Shown here piece by piece: positions 46,801-55,562 of a stretch of 64,000 nt of DNA. Each line of letters starts with the position of its first letter. Position 1 is the first letter of the stretch. The DNA is taken from NCBI GenBank assembly GCA_905221615.1, contig CAJNDT010005869.1:1003818-1067817 (forward strand). Direction: 5' to 3'. The notes under the pieces were generated by a model. It saw only the letters and a program-made list of their open reading frames with translations, searched no databases and was not told where the DNA came from. A program made the translations under genes and the position numbers. Origin of the DNA: Symbiodinium sp. CCMP2592. Lineage: Eukaryota > Sar > Dinophyceae > Suessiales > Symbiodiniaceae.

Positions 46801-49217
46801 GTCAGGGCTGCGGTCTCTCGCCCCTCTTGTGGTGTGTGTCCACAAAGCTCTACCTAAAGTTCAAAGAGACAATCACTCACAAGAAGGAGATATTGGGAGA
46901 GCCCACCCTCTATGCCGATGATATCTGGTCCTCCTGGACCATACGGACACAGGAACAATTCCGTTCCAGCCTGCGCGCGGCAGGCATACTGATCCAGCTT
47001 CTCCACGAAGCAGGCCTCCGAGTGTCGCCCACGAAAACTGTCTTCCTGCTCAATCTCCAAGGTACTGCGGCCAGAAGCACTCTTCGCCCCAGACTCGCCA
47101 AGCTGGAAACAGGCGAGCCCGCAATACAGCTTCGCGTAGGTCAAACCACTATGCTCATCAAGATAGTAGACGCCCATACCTACCTGGGAGCCAGAGTTGC
47201 ATACCAGAACCATGAAGCTCTCAACCTGCAGCACCGACTGCACCTTGGCTGGCAGGCCTACTGGCGACTGGCCAAGGTCCTCCGCTGTCGAGCACTGACC
47301 CTAGACAGCAAAATCCGCGTCTGGAAGACATGTGTCTACCCGGTTGTCCTTTACTCCCTGGAGGCCACAGGCATCACCTACCACTCCCGCACCCTCCTCT
47401 CTCAGTTCGTCCTACTCCTCAGAAGCCACCTCGACCCGCCAGGCGACACCCTTGACCAGCGGATCCAACGACATCTCCAACAAGCCCCGGAGTTTCCAAC
47501 TGCGGCGCAGGAAACCTGGTTCGATCTGCTGCAGGACTACTCGACGACGCCTGCTGTCTCTGCATCCGACCCTTCTGCCTCTATGACCCCTTCTCGGGGA
47601 GGCTCTACTCGCGCCCACCTCAAGCCCATCAGCAGCGTTCTCAGCTATCGGCCACTCAACTGCCCAATCTGCGGAGTTGGCTATAGCACCCTTCAGGCCG
47701 TCCGTCTCCACATGCGGAAGTCCCATCACACTCAAGTACGACAGGCACCTGCCTCCTCGGACTTGCGCCCAACTCCTGCTCAGGCTCCGGACCCAGATCA
47801 CGCCTCCTCTACTCCAGCCGTCATGATGGACCCAGATGCTACCACGGCCCCGGCCTCGCTACCTGACTTCGCGGCAGATGAACATGCTCTGTTTGTTTGG
47901 CAGCATGGTCGAGAAGGTCTCCCACAGTGCCGACACTGCCTCCGCCAGTGTGATTCGTGGCATAACTTACGAATACACATCTCCACCAAATCCTGCCGAA
48001 CTTTGGTCCCAGACGACTTTAACGCCCTACCCCCAAAACACAATCTCAACCCGACTCCACTGTACCACAGGCCTGAATGTCAGCTTTACCTAGTCGGAAG
48101 TTGGGAAAAGCTCGCCTCCTGGCTGAAAAAGATGCTCCCTCAGGCAGTCCACCACTGCCCGTACTGTCACCAGTGGCTGACCCAAGCGCGTGGCCTTCGA
48201 GCTCATATTAAAGCCAAACACTCCCCAATGATCCCTTGCTGTGAAGAGGCAGTCCAGCGCATGCAATCCCACCGCAGGCTTTTGGCCCTTGGTCGCACCT
48301 GTCGCTACTGCAGCCTTTCCCTAACAGGAGCGCCCATCAAGCATGCCACTGAGTGTGCAGTCCTGTTTCTGGTTCATTTGCTACAGGCCACGCATGCGCT
48401 ACATCATTCGAACCACCTGCCTCAGGTCCACGATGACTCTCCCCTCGATGTTCAATGCGCACCAAGTGAGCCCGGAGGACCTGGAAGAAGCCACTCAGGA
48501 GCTCAAGAGCATCGAAGCGCAGGTCCGGCTGATACCCAAGCAGCCCCAGCCCCTGATGGCCCCAACGACACTGATGAGCGAACCCCCACCACAGGGAGGC
48601 ATGCCGGACTCCTCGAATCCCCCATCGACGGAAGTCCCCGACAGACCTTCCAAATGGCAGAGGGACAACAGCAAAGGAGCCACCCAACCAGGCAAGGGAA
48701 AGGGCTCAACAGGCCGTGGAGCCCAGGGCCAACAGAACCCTGCCAACCGCCCTCCACCTCAGGGAGGTCCGCCACGACGTCAAGGGGGTCGCCCATCCGG
48801 ATACCACCCCCAACCCCCATGCCAGCGACAAGGACAGGGATACGGGCCTTCTTCAGGTCCAGACCTCACTCTCATGTGCCACACCATGGCCAGACTCCTC
48901 ATGAGACACGAGGACGCTCTCTCAGTCCTACAGCAATCCACCACCTGGATCCTCTTCCTCACGACTCAGCCCCCGGGCACTGTCCTCCCCAAGCTGTTCG
49001 CCACAGCCCAAGGATGGCACGAGCTGCGGTGGAACGACCCGGAATCCATCACCCATCCGATGCGCATCATTCTGTGGCAGAAACTGACTCGAGCTGTCTC
49101 AGCGTGCCCAGAAGGTCATCGACCAGGAGGATGCCCGAGAACAGGCGATCCAAATGGAGCTCTACAACCCGAACACGGGGTTCGGCTATCGCAAATGGAA
49201 CAACAAGGAGGGTGTGA
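43833..49217 (+). CDS. LINE ORF2: endonuclease, reverse transcriptase and zinc fingers
   Basis: The open frame is 1794 codons; the meaningful part runs from about 44490 to 48380. A basic lead-in (KKRSYARFLKRLATTGTARY) is followed by the EEP endonuclease from about residue 273: AISWNAGGL, IQETHW, LGDFNTQ, TRIDFIL; the last box reads NRHRPL where SDH is usual. RT: LPEDWHRVHVCLIPK, RPICLLPPGSK, SLDVDKAFDSLPRE, GIRQGCGLSPLLW and catalytic TLYADDIW. Four zinc fingers follow from about residue 1276 (CPICGVGYSTLQ…H…H; CRHC…H; CPYC…H…H; CRYC…H…C). After about 48380 this frame is meaningless, and coding moves to +1. The missing Asp-His in the last endonuclease box may be damage. Confidence 0.8.
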   Translation: MYRLRPAPCAGCIITSLHRIVLTRQPLLSRRQTRHPVQVLRNPKHPRDWNWTYTAWINLYTMALIIGPLLRPARHERTCEKTLMQLPLVSYCALQLRLLLKMLTPGLKQPPTTLRAAPPPAAQTTRSTHTLSALNKLSRPGPKSGDRTQTRTKGRTPAYLKAIILGSQLLSSAGARVGETVANSPEVATTALRRPHSAAKPRAPPTSGDTASPLAAPSSPVKKRSYARFLKRLATTGTARYKGQVYHSDTVRQPDSHAQAQLSTQPEPATSPKRYRAISWNAGGLSTAKLDEVYVWMHMEALQGRPIHILSIQETHWTFTSEWQAQGYWHLHSSLDTKTRSAGILHLIHQDLANTHQVRTDHVIPGRLLYTKLATEPPISIISLYQHCWSTNSTATPTQEKLLECREKVWSKLSTLIGRIAQRHQLLVLGDFNTQCVPPPDAPRLARTADLLDKTVPPQKDYGRLQSLLRDNQLLAVTTFGRQANAATYVAGTGPSATRTRIDFILCREAQSDRSTRRAGALRSAPFVPPQGNRHRPLETTMPWPSHRLLPKDRPSPCKRWNAASTQAALAADPSLGPKLAHSVAVQLQLRPTPPGADPCRHINLLLQQTWDSLTASAGLSRTTPTKPSHDAPDTAITVKELWRLKRLKQAQPTTTFAQKAQALHLTQQIRTTQNILHKRGRLRKQERLDNILSEAECSTTPGALYKATRLLAPKTRHSRIQLRDADGMLMSPQEELKAIRQHFEGLYQTTTSRPTPPQPAVDLHFTADEVSSALARLPARKALPPDYMPARVWQVASTAIGPDLAEGLKHCLQPPTYCLPEDWHRVHVCLIPKVTMARLPKQLRPICLLPPGSKILAMMLADRIRDRAEAYIRQAPQFAYVSNRSTTDAISRVCSHLHEARTLATAAVPKRHQRHSGVTPCQLAGGLSLSLDVDKAFDSLPREQLVTSMQAAGLTSEEVALALHIHDQAKLTFELAGHKDEVELSQGIRQGCGLSPLLWCVSTKLYLKFKETITHKKEILGEPTLYADDIWSSWTIRTQEQFRSSLRAAGILIQLLHEAGLRVSPTKTVFLLNLQGTAARSTLRPRLAKLETGEPAIQLRVGQTTMLIKIVDAHTYLGARVAYQNHEALNLQHRLHLGWQAYWRLAKVLRCRALTLDSKIRVWKTCVYPVVLYSLEATGITYHSRTLLSQFVLLLRSHLDPPGDTLDQRIQRHLQQAPEFPTAAQETWFDLLQDYSTTPAVSASDPSASMTPSRGGSTRAHLKPISSVLSYRPLNCPICGVGYSTLQAVRLHMRKSHHTQVRQAPASSDLRPTPAQAPDPDHASSTPAVMMDPDATTAPASLPDFAADEHALFVWQHGREGLPQCRHCLRQCDSWHNLRIHISTKSCRTLVPDDFNALPPKHNLNPTPLYHRPECQLYLVGSWEKLASWLKKMLPQAVHHCPYCHQWLTQARGLRAHIKAKHSPMIPCCEEAVQRMQSHRRLLALGRTCRYCSLSLTGAPIKHATECAVLFLVHLLQATHALHHSNHLPQVHDDSPLDVQCAPSEPGGPGRSHSGAQEHRSAGPADTQAAPAPDGPNDTDERTPTTGRHAGLLESPIDGSPRQTFQMAEGQQQRSHPTRQGKGLNRPWSPGPTEPCQPPSTSGRSATTSRGSPIRIPPPTPMPATRTGIRAFFRSRPHSHVPHHGQTPHETRGRSLSPTAIHHLDPLPHDSAPGHCPPQAVRHSPRMARAAVERPGIHHPSDAHHSVAETDSSCLSVPRRSSTRRMPENRRSKWSSTTRTRGSAIANGTTRRV
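48343..49120 (+). CDS. LINE post-zinc-finger linker and start of the unknown domain (+1 frame)
   Basis: Part of an open frame reaching 50115. Here it reads FNAHQVSPEDLEEATQELKS, then a Gln/Gly/Pro-rich linker, then MARLLMRHEDALSVLQQSTT, and it loses sense near 49100. The RHED word recurs in the second LINE (59286 onward), which fixes the homology. No known function. Confidence 0.55.
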
Positions 49218-49570
49218 TGCAGCCCATTCCCGATCGCGAACCGCTCACGGCACAGAAAGTGGTGGAGATTGCAAAGGAGCTAGCGACGCTGAGTGTACAA
49301 CCGCAACTGCTCAACAGGTTCCATGCCACTCGCCAGCTGGAGGAGAAAATGGAAGGCAGCACAGTGACCTGGCTATTGGAAGTGGGCTGGAGGGGCGAGC
49401 ACATGGCTCGCTTCTGGGAGCTGCTCCAGCTCCTTTCACACAATTCCTCTCTCCTGATGATCGGTTGCACCCTTCGTCCGGATCGCCTCCAGAGATCAGC
49501 CTTGGCCCAACAGCTGCAGACCCTCCTCCAGTCCATGCACATCCCTATGCCGAGACAGCCGCCGAGACCT
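49121..49570 (+). CDS. LINE unknown middle domain (third frame)
   Basis: The frame opened near 49130 reads MELYNPNTGFGYRKWNNKEG, later LLNRFHATRQLEEKMEGSTV and CTLRPDRLQRSALAQQLQTL. Its counterpart in the second LINE has RFHPTRQLAEEYTG and RLRPQGLKRDPLARKLQELL, so both encode the same domain of about 200 residues. I do not recognise it. It precedes the USP-like domain directly in both elements. Confidence 0.6.
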
Positions 49571-50383
49571 CAGCCCTGCTCCCGACATTGCAGCTCCGCA
49601 ATCCTTCCAACTACTGTTACTCCCATGCCTGCCTTTTTATTTATCTTTGGCTTGTGTCCCAAACCCCCTCCTCCTTTCAGGTACTGGACAGGGAACCGTT
49701 GAGGAGCTTCATCGCCCAGGCGCGCAAACAACAGCAAGTGACACTCTGGTCGCTCCTCCCGTGGAGGCAGGCAATGCGACGCTGGTCCCACCCAGCCAGG
49801 CAACATGATGCAGCGGACTTCCTCCTCCACTTACACCAAGTCCTCAATGCACCCTGCTTCCAGGGCCTCTGGCAGTCCTTTGACGACAGCCACATGCTTC
49901 TAGATGAAGGCGGGGTCTGCCCACTCATACTTTCCGGAATGCAAGATGCCTCTGACACAATTGCCACCACTGCCCAGTCCTGCATCAATCGCTGGTATTC
50001 GCAGAAACGTCGCCACGCCCTGATTGCAGGTACTGAAGCTGTGGCTGTACAGCTCAACCGCTTTCGCAATGAACAGGGCATTGCATCCAAACGTGACCAT
50101 CGCATTAGATGCTGATCCAGAAGTCCTTTTCCCACAATGGACTCCCTCATCCCCTGAAGGTATCATTTGGAGAACGTATCAGCTTCAGGCGATTGTCCAG
50201 CATATTGGACCGACCACGGTCAGTGGGCACTACCGTGCTGCACTCAAACCTCGTTCAGGAACAGCGAACGTGTGGCATCACACCGATGACAATAGTCCTG
50301 CGCAATCGGTCCCACCAGAAGCCTTGTCCACCTCCAATTACATCCTTGTGTACCGAATGAGGAGTGCTGCAACCTCAGCATAG
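49571..50383 (+). pseudogene. Ubiquitin-specific-protease-like (C19) domain of the first LINE
   Basis: Cys box: RNPSNYCYSHACLFIYLWL, with the candidate nucleophile codon at 49615-49617. A QHDAADFLLHLHQ motif matches the Q-x-D-A-x-E-F block of USPs. ALIAGTEAVAVQLNRF fits the strand before the central block. A frameshift near 50100 moves the C-terminal half to the next frame, which has YQLQAIVQHIG, the His box SGHYRAAL (His codon 50228-50230) and SNYILVYRM, the typical last strand. The domain is compact, with the whole fold in about 270 residues. The break makes this copy a likely pseudogene. In eukaryotes such enzymes remove ubiquitin from proteins; an action in retrotransposition is inference. 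Confidence 0.65.
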
Positions 50384-50504
50384 GCCCTTCGGGGCAGCGT
50401 AGCTACGTAGCTAGATGAGTCGATCCAATCGAGATCGAGCGCCACAGTGCGCCGGGTGACCCCGCTCGAGTCATCGCAATGCGACCTCACCGTCCGCAGC
50501 GAGT
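50384..50504 (+). other. 3' untranslated end of the first LINE
   Basis: About 120 bp after the USP-like stop, GC-rich, with AGCTACGTAGCT inverted repeat. It ends where the (TAC)n tract begins. Confidence 0.4.
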
Positions 50505-50691
50505 GTGATGATACTACTACTACTATTAATACTACTACTGCTGCTATTGTTTCTATTACTTCTTCCGGACGCTGCAGAGAAACGCGATCTCAGCACTGCG
50601 AAGTCCAGTGGATTGGCAGGGACTCCTCCCTGGCGCACTTGCGCTGTCCCTACACTTGAGGGCCACCCTAGCTTCAGAAAGAGGTTTCTAT

Positions 50692-50757
<66 letters not shown>

Positions 50758-50772
50758 GACTACTACCACTAT
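50505..50772. repeat. (TAC)n tracts downstream of the LINE
   Basis: Interrupted tract at 50505-50567 (TACTATTAATACTACTACTGC, like the upstream one) and a purer one at 50692-50772. Between them lie 120 bp without a gene. Confidence 0.8.
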
Positions 50773-51102
50773 ACCACTTCCCAGGCTGCTGATCTCCGCC
50801 GTCTGGATCCTGTGGCGGGCGATCTTCGAATCGAGGCTGTGCATTGCTTTGGGTCATGGCGGCTTACCTCCATTGTTTCTGGATTGAATGCTTGACGGTT
50901 GGCCGGGTTTCTTCGCTTGCTGTGGTTCTGCTCCGTGCTGAGACACCAGACCTTAGCAAGCAATGGCCTGTTAAGACAGTGTTAAAAAAAAATTTTAACA
51001 CTTTTTTAACGCATCCTTGTCCATTAGAATAGCTTTAAAACCACTGTTAAAAAAATGTTAAAAAAAGTTAAAATTTTAACTTTTTTTAACGCCCCTGTGC
51101 AG
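50773..51102. promoter_or_regulatory. Upstream region of the two-exon gene, AT palindromes and probable spliced-leader acceptor
   Basis: Holds two related T/A stretches: GTTAAAAAAAAATTTTAAC at about 50981 and the perfect palindrome AGTTAAAATTTTAACT near 51067. A pyrimidine-rich TTTTTTTAACGCCCCTGTGCAG ends in AG at 51101-51102, three bases before the ATG. That is where a spliced leader would join. The promoter role is inference. Confidence 0.4.
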
Positions 51103-51105
51103 GCC

Positions 51106-51294
51106 ATGGGTGTGAAGAAAAAGCCGGCGCCGAAGAACACGGCGGTCAAGAGCAAGGCGAAGGCGAAGGCGAAGGCTGCAGATCCAGGGCAGCAGCCATC
51201 GCGAGGGACGACGTCGACTTTCTTGACTGGCCTGAAGTATAAGTCGCTGAACGGCAAGGGCAATGATAAGACGAACGCTCAGAAGCTGCTTGAG
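51106..51294 (+). CDS. Two-exon gene of unknown function, exon 1
   Basis: 63 codons: MGVKKKPAPKNTAVKSKAKA, then a Lys/Ala run and TSTFLTGLKYKSLNGKGNDK, ending KLLE. The basic start suggests nucleic-acid binding or a nuclear signal. The ATG lies three bases after an AG with a pyrimidine tract. An earlier in-frame ATG at 51055 lies inside the presumed outron and is less likely. With exon 2 the product is 338 residues. Confidence 0.6.
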
Positions 51295-51768
51295 GCCGGC
51301 TGTGTTTGATTTGAAGGGGTTGGGTTTTTGGGTTGAGGGTAATGTTGTTGGTGGGCGGGGGGGTTAGGGTTCTGTGTGTGTGTGTGTGTGTCGGGTCTGG
51401 TGCTTGGTGATCTGGGGTTTGGTGCCCTTAAGGTAACGCAGGACCCAAGAATGCCTCAAAGCAAACCCCCTCTCCCGGGCCGGGAGAGGGGGTTTGCTTT
51501 TCGGGAGTCGAGCAGCCGTGGGCTTGGGGTTTGGGTGTTGGTGTGCATTACCAGCTCGGTTGTTCATATATATTATATTATGCTATGTTATGTTATATTA
51601 TGTCATATTATATTATAAACACGTACTATCTGTCCCTATCTATACTATGTGCCACGCTGGGGTGTTTTAGTGGTTCGGGACTTTCGGCTGGTTTTGCAAA
51701 CAACCTTGCACCCACGCAGCCTCAAACCTTATCTAGGTCGTGTCTTTTGAATTTTCTGTCCCTGCCAG
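51295..51768 (+). other. Intron (474 bp, GC-AG) with a perfect palindrome
   Basis: Proposed donor GAG|GCCGGC and acceptor TGCCAG|ACC keep the frame between exons; dinoflagellate introns often use GC donors. It contains a TG microsatellite (51371-51391), a 43-bp perfect palindrome (51458-51500) and a TATTATAT tract (51565-51616). The donor is chosen from reading frame alone and could shift by a few bases. Confidence 0.5.
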
Positions 51769-52596
51769 ACCTATCACAATGCTGATTCCTCCGCCAAGCA
51801 CGACCTCATCAAGACGTACCAGGAAAAGGGCGGGATCAAAAACCTGGCTTGGGTTCCCAGCTATACCGAGCAGGCCACTTCATCGAACAGTGATGCCCAG
51901 GAAGTGGAAAGAGGCTTCTTCGTGATGAGCAAGATATTTGAGAGGGAGCTGGGCTCGGGATCCGCTCCGGAGAAGAAGCGCCAGGACATTGTGCTCGAGG
52001 CCATGAGGATCCAGAACTACAAGGATTACGACGTGGACTACAAGGACCTTAAGGATCTCGTGAAGGAGGTCCCCGGATGCCCCGAGCTTACCAAGTACTT
52101 CTTTTGCTTCGGTAAAAGCAGCAGCACCTATGCAGAAACGAAGCAGACGAACATGGAGATCAGCACCAACCTCAAAACATCCGGCCTTGCTTTGGCTTTG
52201 GGCGATTCCAGCAGCTCCAGCTGCCAGGTGAAGATCGAGAACCCCGAGAAGGTGAAAGCCACGGAGAAGGTTGGTGTGTTGAAGAGCGGGAAAGCTTCTA
52301 TTGAGAAGCTTATCAACCCGCTGGAGGATGGAATTTCGCAGCTGCAGTGCACGAAGAAGCCGGAGTACGCCGAGTTCATCAAGGAGGGCAACAACAATTT
52401 GAAAGAGGCCAAAAGCTTCGTGGAACGAGCCCGGGTCCAGATCAGCACGCACGCCGTTTTGCAATCCGATGAGAACACAACCAAAGAGGCCTGGGAGGAA
52501 CTCAGTGGAAAGATGGAGGGCATGATCAATATCGCCACGGTGCACGTTGATGGATTGAAGCAGTTTAAACTTCGCTTGCAGGCTTTCATGTCGTAG
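51769..52596 (+). CDS. Two-exon gene of unknown function, exon 2
   Basis: 276 codons including the stop: YHNADSSAKHDLIKTYQEKG, WVPSYTEQATSSNSDAQEVE, then a Lys/Asp/Tyr-rich stretch (YKDYDVDYKDLKDLVKEVPG), a Ser-rich patch and long charged helices to the end (LKQFKLRLQAFMS). It appears mostly helical. From memory, many dinoflagellate proteins share the TYQEKGG…W…Y start, but I cannot name a family or function. GC-rich codon use contrasts with the AT-rich flanks and supports a real gene. Confidence 0.65.
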   Translation, partial: TYHNADSSAKHDLIKTYQEKGGIKNLAWVPSYTEQATSSNSDAQEVERGFFVMSKIFERELGSGSAPEKKRQDIVLEAMRIQNYKDYDVDYKDLKDLVKEVPGCPELTKYFFCFGKSSSTYAETKQTNMEISTNLKTSGLALALGDSSSSSCQVKIENPEKVKATEKVGVLKSGKASIEKLINPLEDGISQLQCTKKPEYAEFIKEGNNNLKEAKSFVERARVQISTHAVLQSDENTTKEAWEELSGKMEGMINIATVHVDGLKQFKLRLQAFMS

Positions 52597-53240
52597 CCGG
52601 TGGGTCGAGGATCCAAGACGTGTCGTGCACATGTGCAATGCGATGACGGCTCATGCATCCGAGGCGCCCAAAACTTATCGTGGTCTTTGCAACGGGTACC
52701 CCTATGGGTTTCTGAAGGGGCTATGGTTAGATAGTCATTTCGAAATAGTTACATAGGGGGTCTAGCTACAAATAAGGTTTGCATCGATGGATGGTGCACG
52801 TGTTTCGGGGCATGCATCGTGCGATCAGCGAGGCCGGTTGCTGGGGCATGCATAAACCCGAAAACCTAAAACCTTAAAAACCCACAACACAAAACCCACT
52901 TTAACCCCAAGGCTTGAATAACGCATGCAATGATGTACATGTGCAGGTATGCCATTAATTGATCCCAGAAGGACGTTTGCCATACCATCATGCATTCGGT
53001 GGATTGGGTTTGAAACTTAGCCGTAACATTCCAAATAATGATGGCCTGAATGCAACAGCTAGCTTAACGAAACTTTGCATCAATCCAGCCCCTCAAATAA
53101 CCTCGGACCCTGAAGCCAAGCTTGCATGCAAGCTCGAGCCACCGCCCTCAAAGAGTTGGAAACCCGAATCAATAAGATGACGCTGCTATGTATCCCGATG
53201 CTCTAACCGGTTATTGTATGCCCGAACTATAACCTAGCAG
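52597..53240. other. Intergenic region, no gene recognised
   Basis: AT-rich with ATGCATGC words and AAACCC/AACCTAAAACC strings (52858-52905). No coding frame supported. Confidence 0.4.
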
Positions 53241-53348
53241 AGACTCCAAAACCACTCAAGTAAGGATTAAGTGTATGGTATATACTATTAGAGAAGCCTT
53301 ATGTATTACATTTTGAATTCATTCCTGAATTGAGGGGTTTTGGAGTCT
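53241..53348. repeat. Inverted-repeat element with AGACTCCAAAACC ends
   Basis: Arms 53241-53259 and 53330-53348 match at 18 of 19 positions. A TGCCCGAA word lies on both outer sides (53219-53226 and 53353-53360), which could be an 8-bp duplication if the element extends beyond the arms. It looks like a MITE or fold-back element. Confidence 0.55.
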
Positions 53349-53630
53349 TCAATGCCCGAATAATTGCGCTTATTATATGTGGCTGAGCAGCTCGAGCTCC
53401 ACGTGAAGCCATATGCACCCAGAACGGCCCAATTTAGACCGAACGCCCGAACCCGCATCGCGAACTATAGCAAATTAAGCTGTTATCGTAATGTCGTCGA
53501 TCTATGGGCACCCAGCTTAACACCAAGCTTAACCCAGGATATATCGCCCGTAAACCATGCCCTCAACTTAATCTCGACCTGCCAAGGCCCATCAGCTGCA
53601 GGAGCATTGCAACCCGCAGCCCGTGGCATG

Positions 53631-53758
53631 GAGACTCCAAAACCCCTTGTATGCATGTGTATAAAGGTATACATTGCATATGCTTTTATACTTAATATAT
53701 CGCTAGCCTGTGTACAAATTAAACATATACACATGTTTACTTGGGATTTTGGAGTCTC
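53631..53758. repeat. Second inverted-repeat element with GAGACTCCAAAA ends
   Basis: Arms begin GAGACTCCAAAACCCC at 53631 and, on the other strand, GAGACTCCAAAATCCC from 53758. The interior is AT-rich and unrelated to the first element. I see no clear target duplication. Confidence 0.5.
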
Positions 53759-53881
53759 GATTACAACCCTACGCAGTTTCAAGTCCGATCGAATGCATGT
53801 GTAGCCCGTCCCCGAACTCCGTTGCCGAAAACGCTTGCCTAGGGTTGACTGTGCGACCATGCCTCTTGTGAATATGGCAGC

Positions 53882-55562
53882 ATGGAGAATCGGAAAGAGT
53901 TTCTGGAAAGAAGAGAGCAGCTGCCTAAGGAGAGGCGGCTACGTGAGAACCTAGCTGATCTTTTCTTGAGTGGCGAGATCAGTGGGAAGCGAGCCCGTAC
54001 CCTGTACCAGGATGCAGGGGACGCCAAAGCTGTGCATGTTTCCGATGTGGCTGGAGATACAGATCACAATGCACACCGCGACGTCTTGAGAAAGCTGCTG
54101 TCCAATTCTAGATGGCCCGACCTGTTCGAGTGTGATGTACCGGTATACGATACGAAAACAGACAAAGAATCTGTCGCGAAACTTTTCATGATGCTGCCAC
54201 ACGAGCTGGTGGACACGGTGATTCGCTGGAACAAGGACTCCATTGACAAGTTTGCATCGATGGAACACTTGAGGCCTCAGCTGGCAAACAAGATGGAGGA
54301 AATCCGCTCTTTCTTCGAAGCCTCGTCCGCTTCGGGCTCAAGTACTGCACCGCTGATCAGCATTGCTTTGTGGGCAGATGGGGTCCCCATCAAGGGGGAC
54401 CGAAGCGAATCGTTGGAAATGGTCACAATGTCATTCCCTGGACTTGGAGTCCGACAAGACATTCGGATTCCCTTGACGGTGATGAACAAGAAATTTTTTT
54501 TAAAGGGCGGGAAGACTTGGGACGCTGTGTTCAAGGTGTTATCTTGGTCTTGCCATTCCTTGCTGTCGGGCTTCTTTCCGTCGCACGAATCGAATGGCAC
54601 CCTTTTGCAAGGCAAAAGAGCGAAGCTGGCGGGCCGTCCCATGCATGCACGAGGAGCAGTCGTAGAAATTCGTGGAGATTGGTCTATGCTGAAGGCATCC
54701 TTTAGGATGCCTGCCTGGAACGAGAAGAGGTGTTGTTGTTTTGTCTGCAAAGCGACGCCGGAAACTATGCGAGATTTGGGCCCCACTGCCCCATGGAGGA
54801 CCCAGCTTTGGGAGACTTCCGACCTTTTGGTCCACATGCTCGACTTGCACAAGAACTGTTCGCCAATATTTGAAGCCCCGTTCGTCGACATTCGCACCTT
54901 TTGTATAGATTGGCTACACTGTTGCGATCTTGGAGTATGCCAAGATTATTTGGGCAACGCCATGTTTTTGATGAGTACGAAGATGCCCGCCGACAATCAT
55001 GAGAAGAGAGTACAGTTGCTTTTTGATGACATTCGACAGTATTATGTTACCAATCGATGCGACAACCAGCTGGGTGCACTTACGCCACTGATGATTCGCA
55101 AGAAAGCATCCAAGTCGCCTAAATTGCGGTCCAAGGCTGGGGAAGCGAGATCCCTGGTGGATTGGGTGGTCATGGCTTGTGACAAGTACTTGCAAGGCTA
55201 CGGACTGTCGTCCGAGGAGTCGACATGTCGTATGGCATCGAAGCATTTGCAAGCATGCTATCGGAATCTCTCCCGCGAAGCTTTCGATGCCGATGACCTG
55301 GCTTTCCATTGCAAGCAGTTTTTGCACTTGTACCTTGGCTGTTTTGTGCATGTCCCGATATCGATCCTTAATTGCATAAATTTGCCAAAGGTACATGGCT
55401 TTGGAAGAAGCTGTGCAGCCGGATGCCCGTTGGAGATACAAACCTAAAATGCATGTCTGGCTCCACGTGTGTGAGATGGCGAGAAGCTCACCCAGCATGT
55501 GGCGGACCTACAGGGACGAAAGCTTCGGTGGGTCGAGCCTTGAATTGAATAGCTTTTGTTAA
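53882..55562 (+). CDS. Possible transposase-derived gene, one 61-bp intron
   Basis: Exon 1 is 53882-55329, exon 2 is 55391-55562. The ATG directly follows an AG (53879-53880), as in a trans-spliced gene. The N-terminus is a charged helix (RREQLPKERRLRENLADLFL). Then come SIALWADGVPIKGDRSES, VVEIRGDWSMLKASF, a Cys motif CCCFVCKATPE and FCIDWLHCCDLGVCQDYLGN. The scattered Asp residues and the L-x-x-x-D-L-G motif recall transposase-like proteins of dinoflagellate repeats (CACTA/KDZ-like), but I cannot assign the family. Splicing restores a conserved-looking end (WRYKPKMHVWLHVCEMA, WRTYRDESFGG) that the unspliced frame lacks. Confidence 0.5.
55330..55390 (+). other. Short intron (61 bp, GT-AG)
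   Basis: CACTT|GTACCTTGG … CCAAAG|GTACATGG. GTAC occurs at both borders, so the exact cut is ambiguous by a few bases. Removal gives HLYMALEE in frame. Confidence 0.55.

Larger units (their letters stand above)
38600..50506 (+). mobile_element. LINE retrotransposon with endonuclease, RT, zinc fingers and USP-like domain (frameshifted)
   Basis: The plus strand carries a fragmented ORF1 region (38.9-43.9 kb), an EEP endonuclease-RT-zinc finger frame (about 44.5-48.35 kb) and a further coding region ending in a ubiquitin-protease-like domain (48.4-50.38 kb). Coding signal jumps frame many times, so this copy is probably inactive. (TAC)n tracts lie at both ends, at 38384-38562 and from 50505. 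The exact 5' border is not known; the 3' border is taken where the microsatellite starts. Confidence 0.8.
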
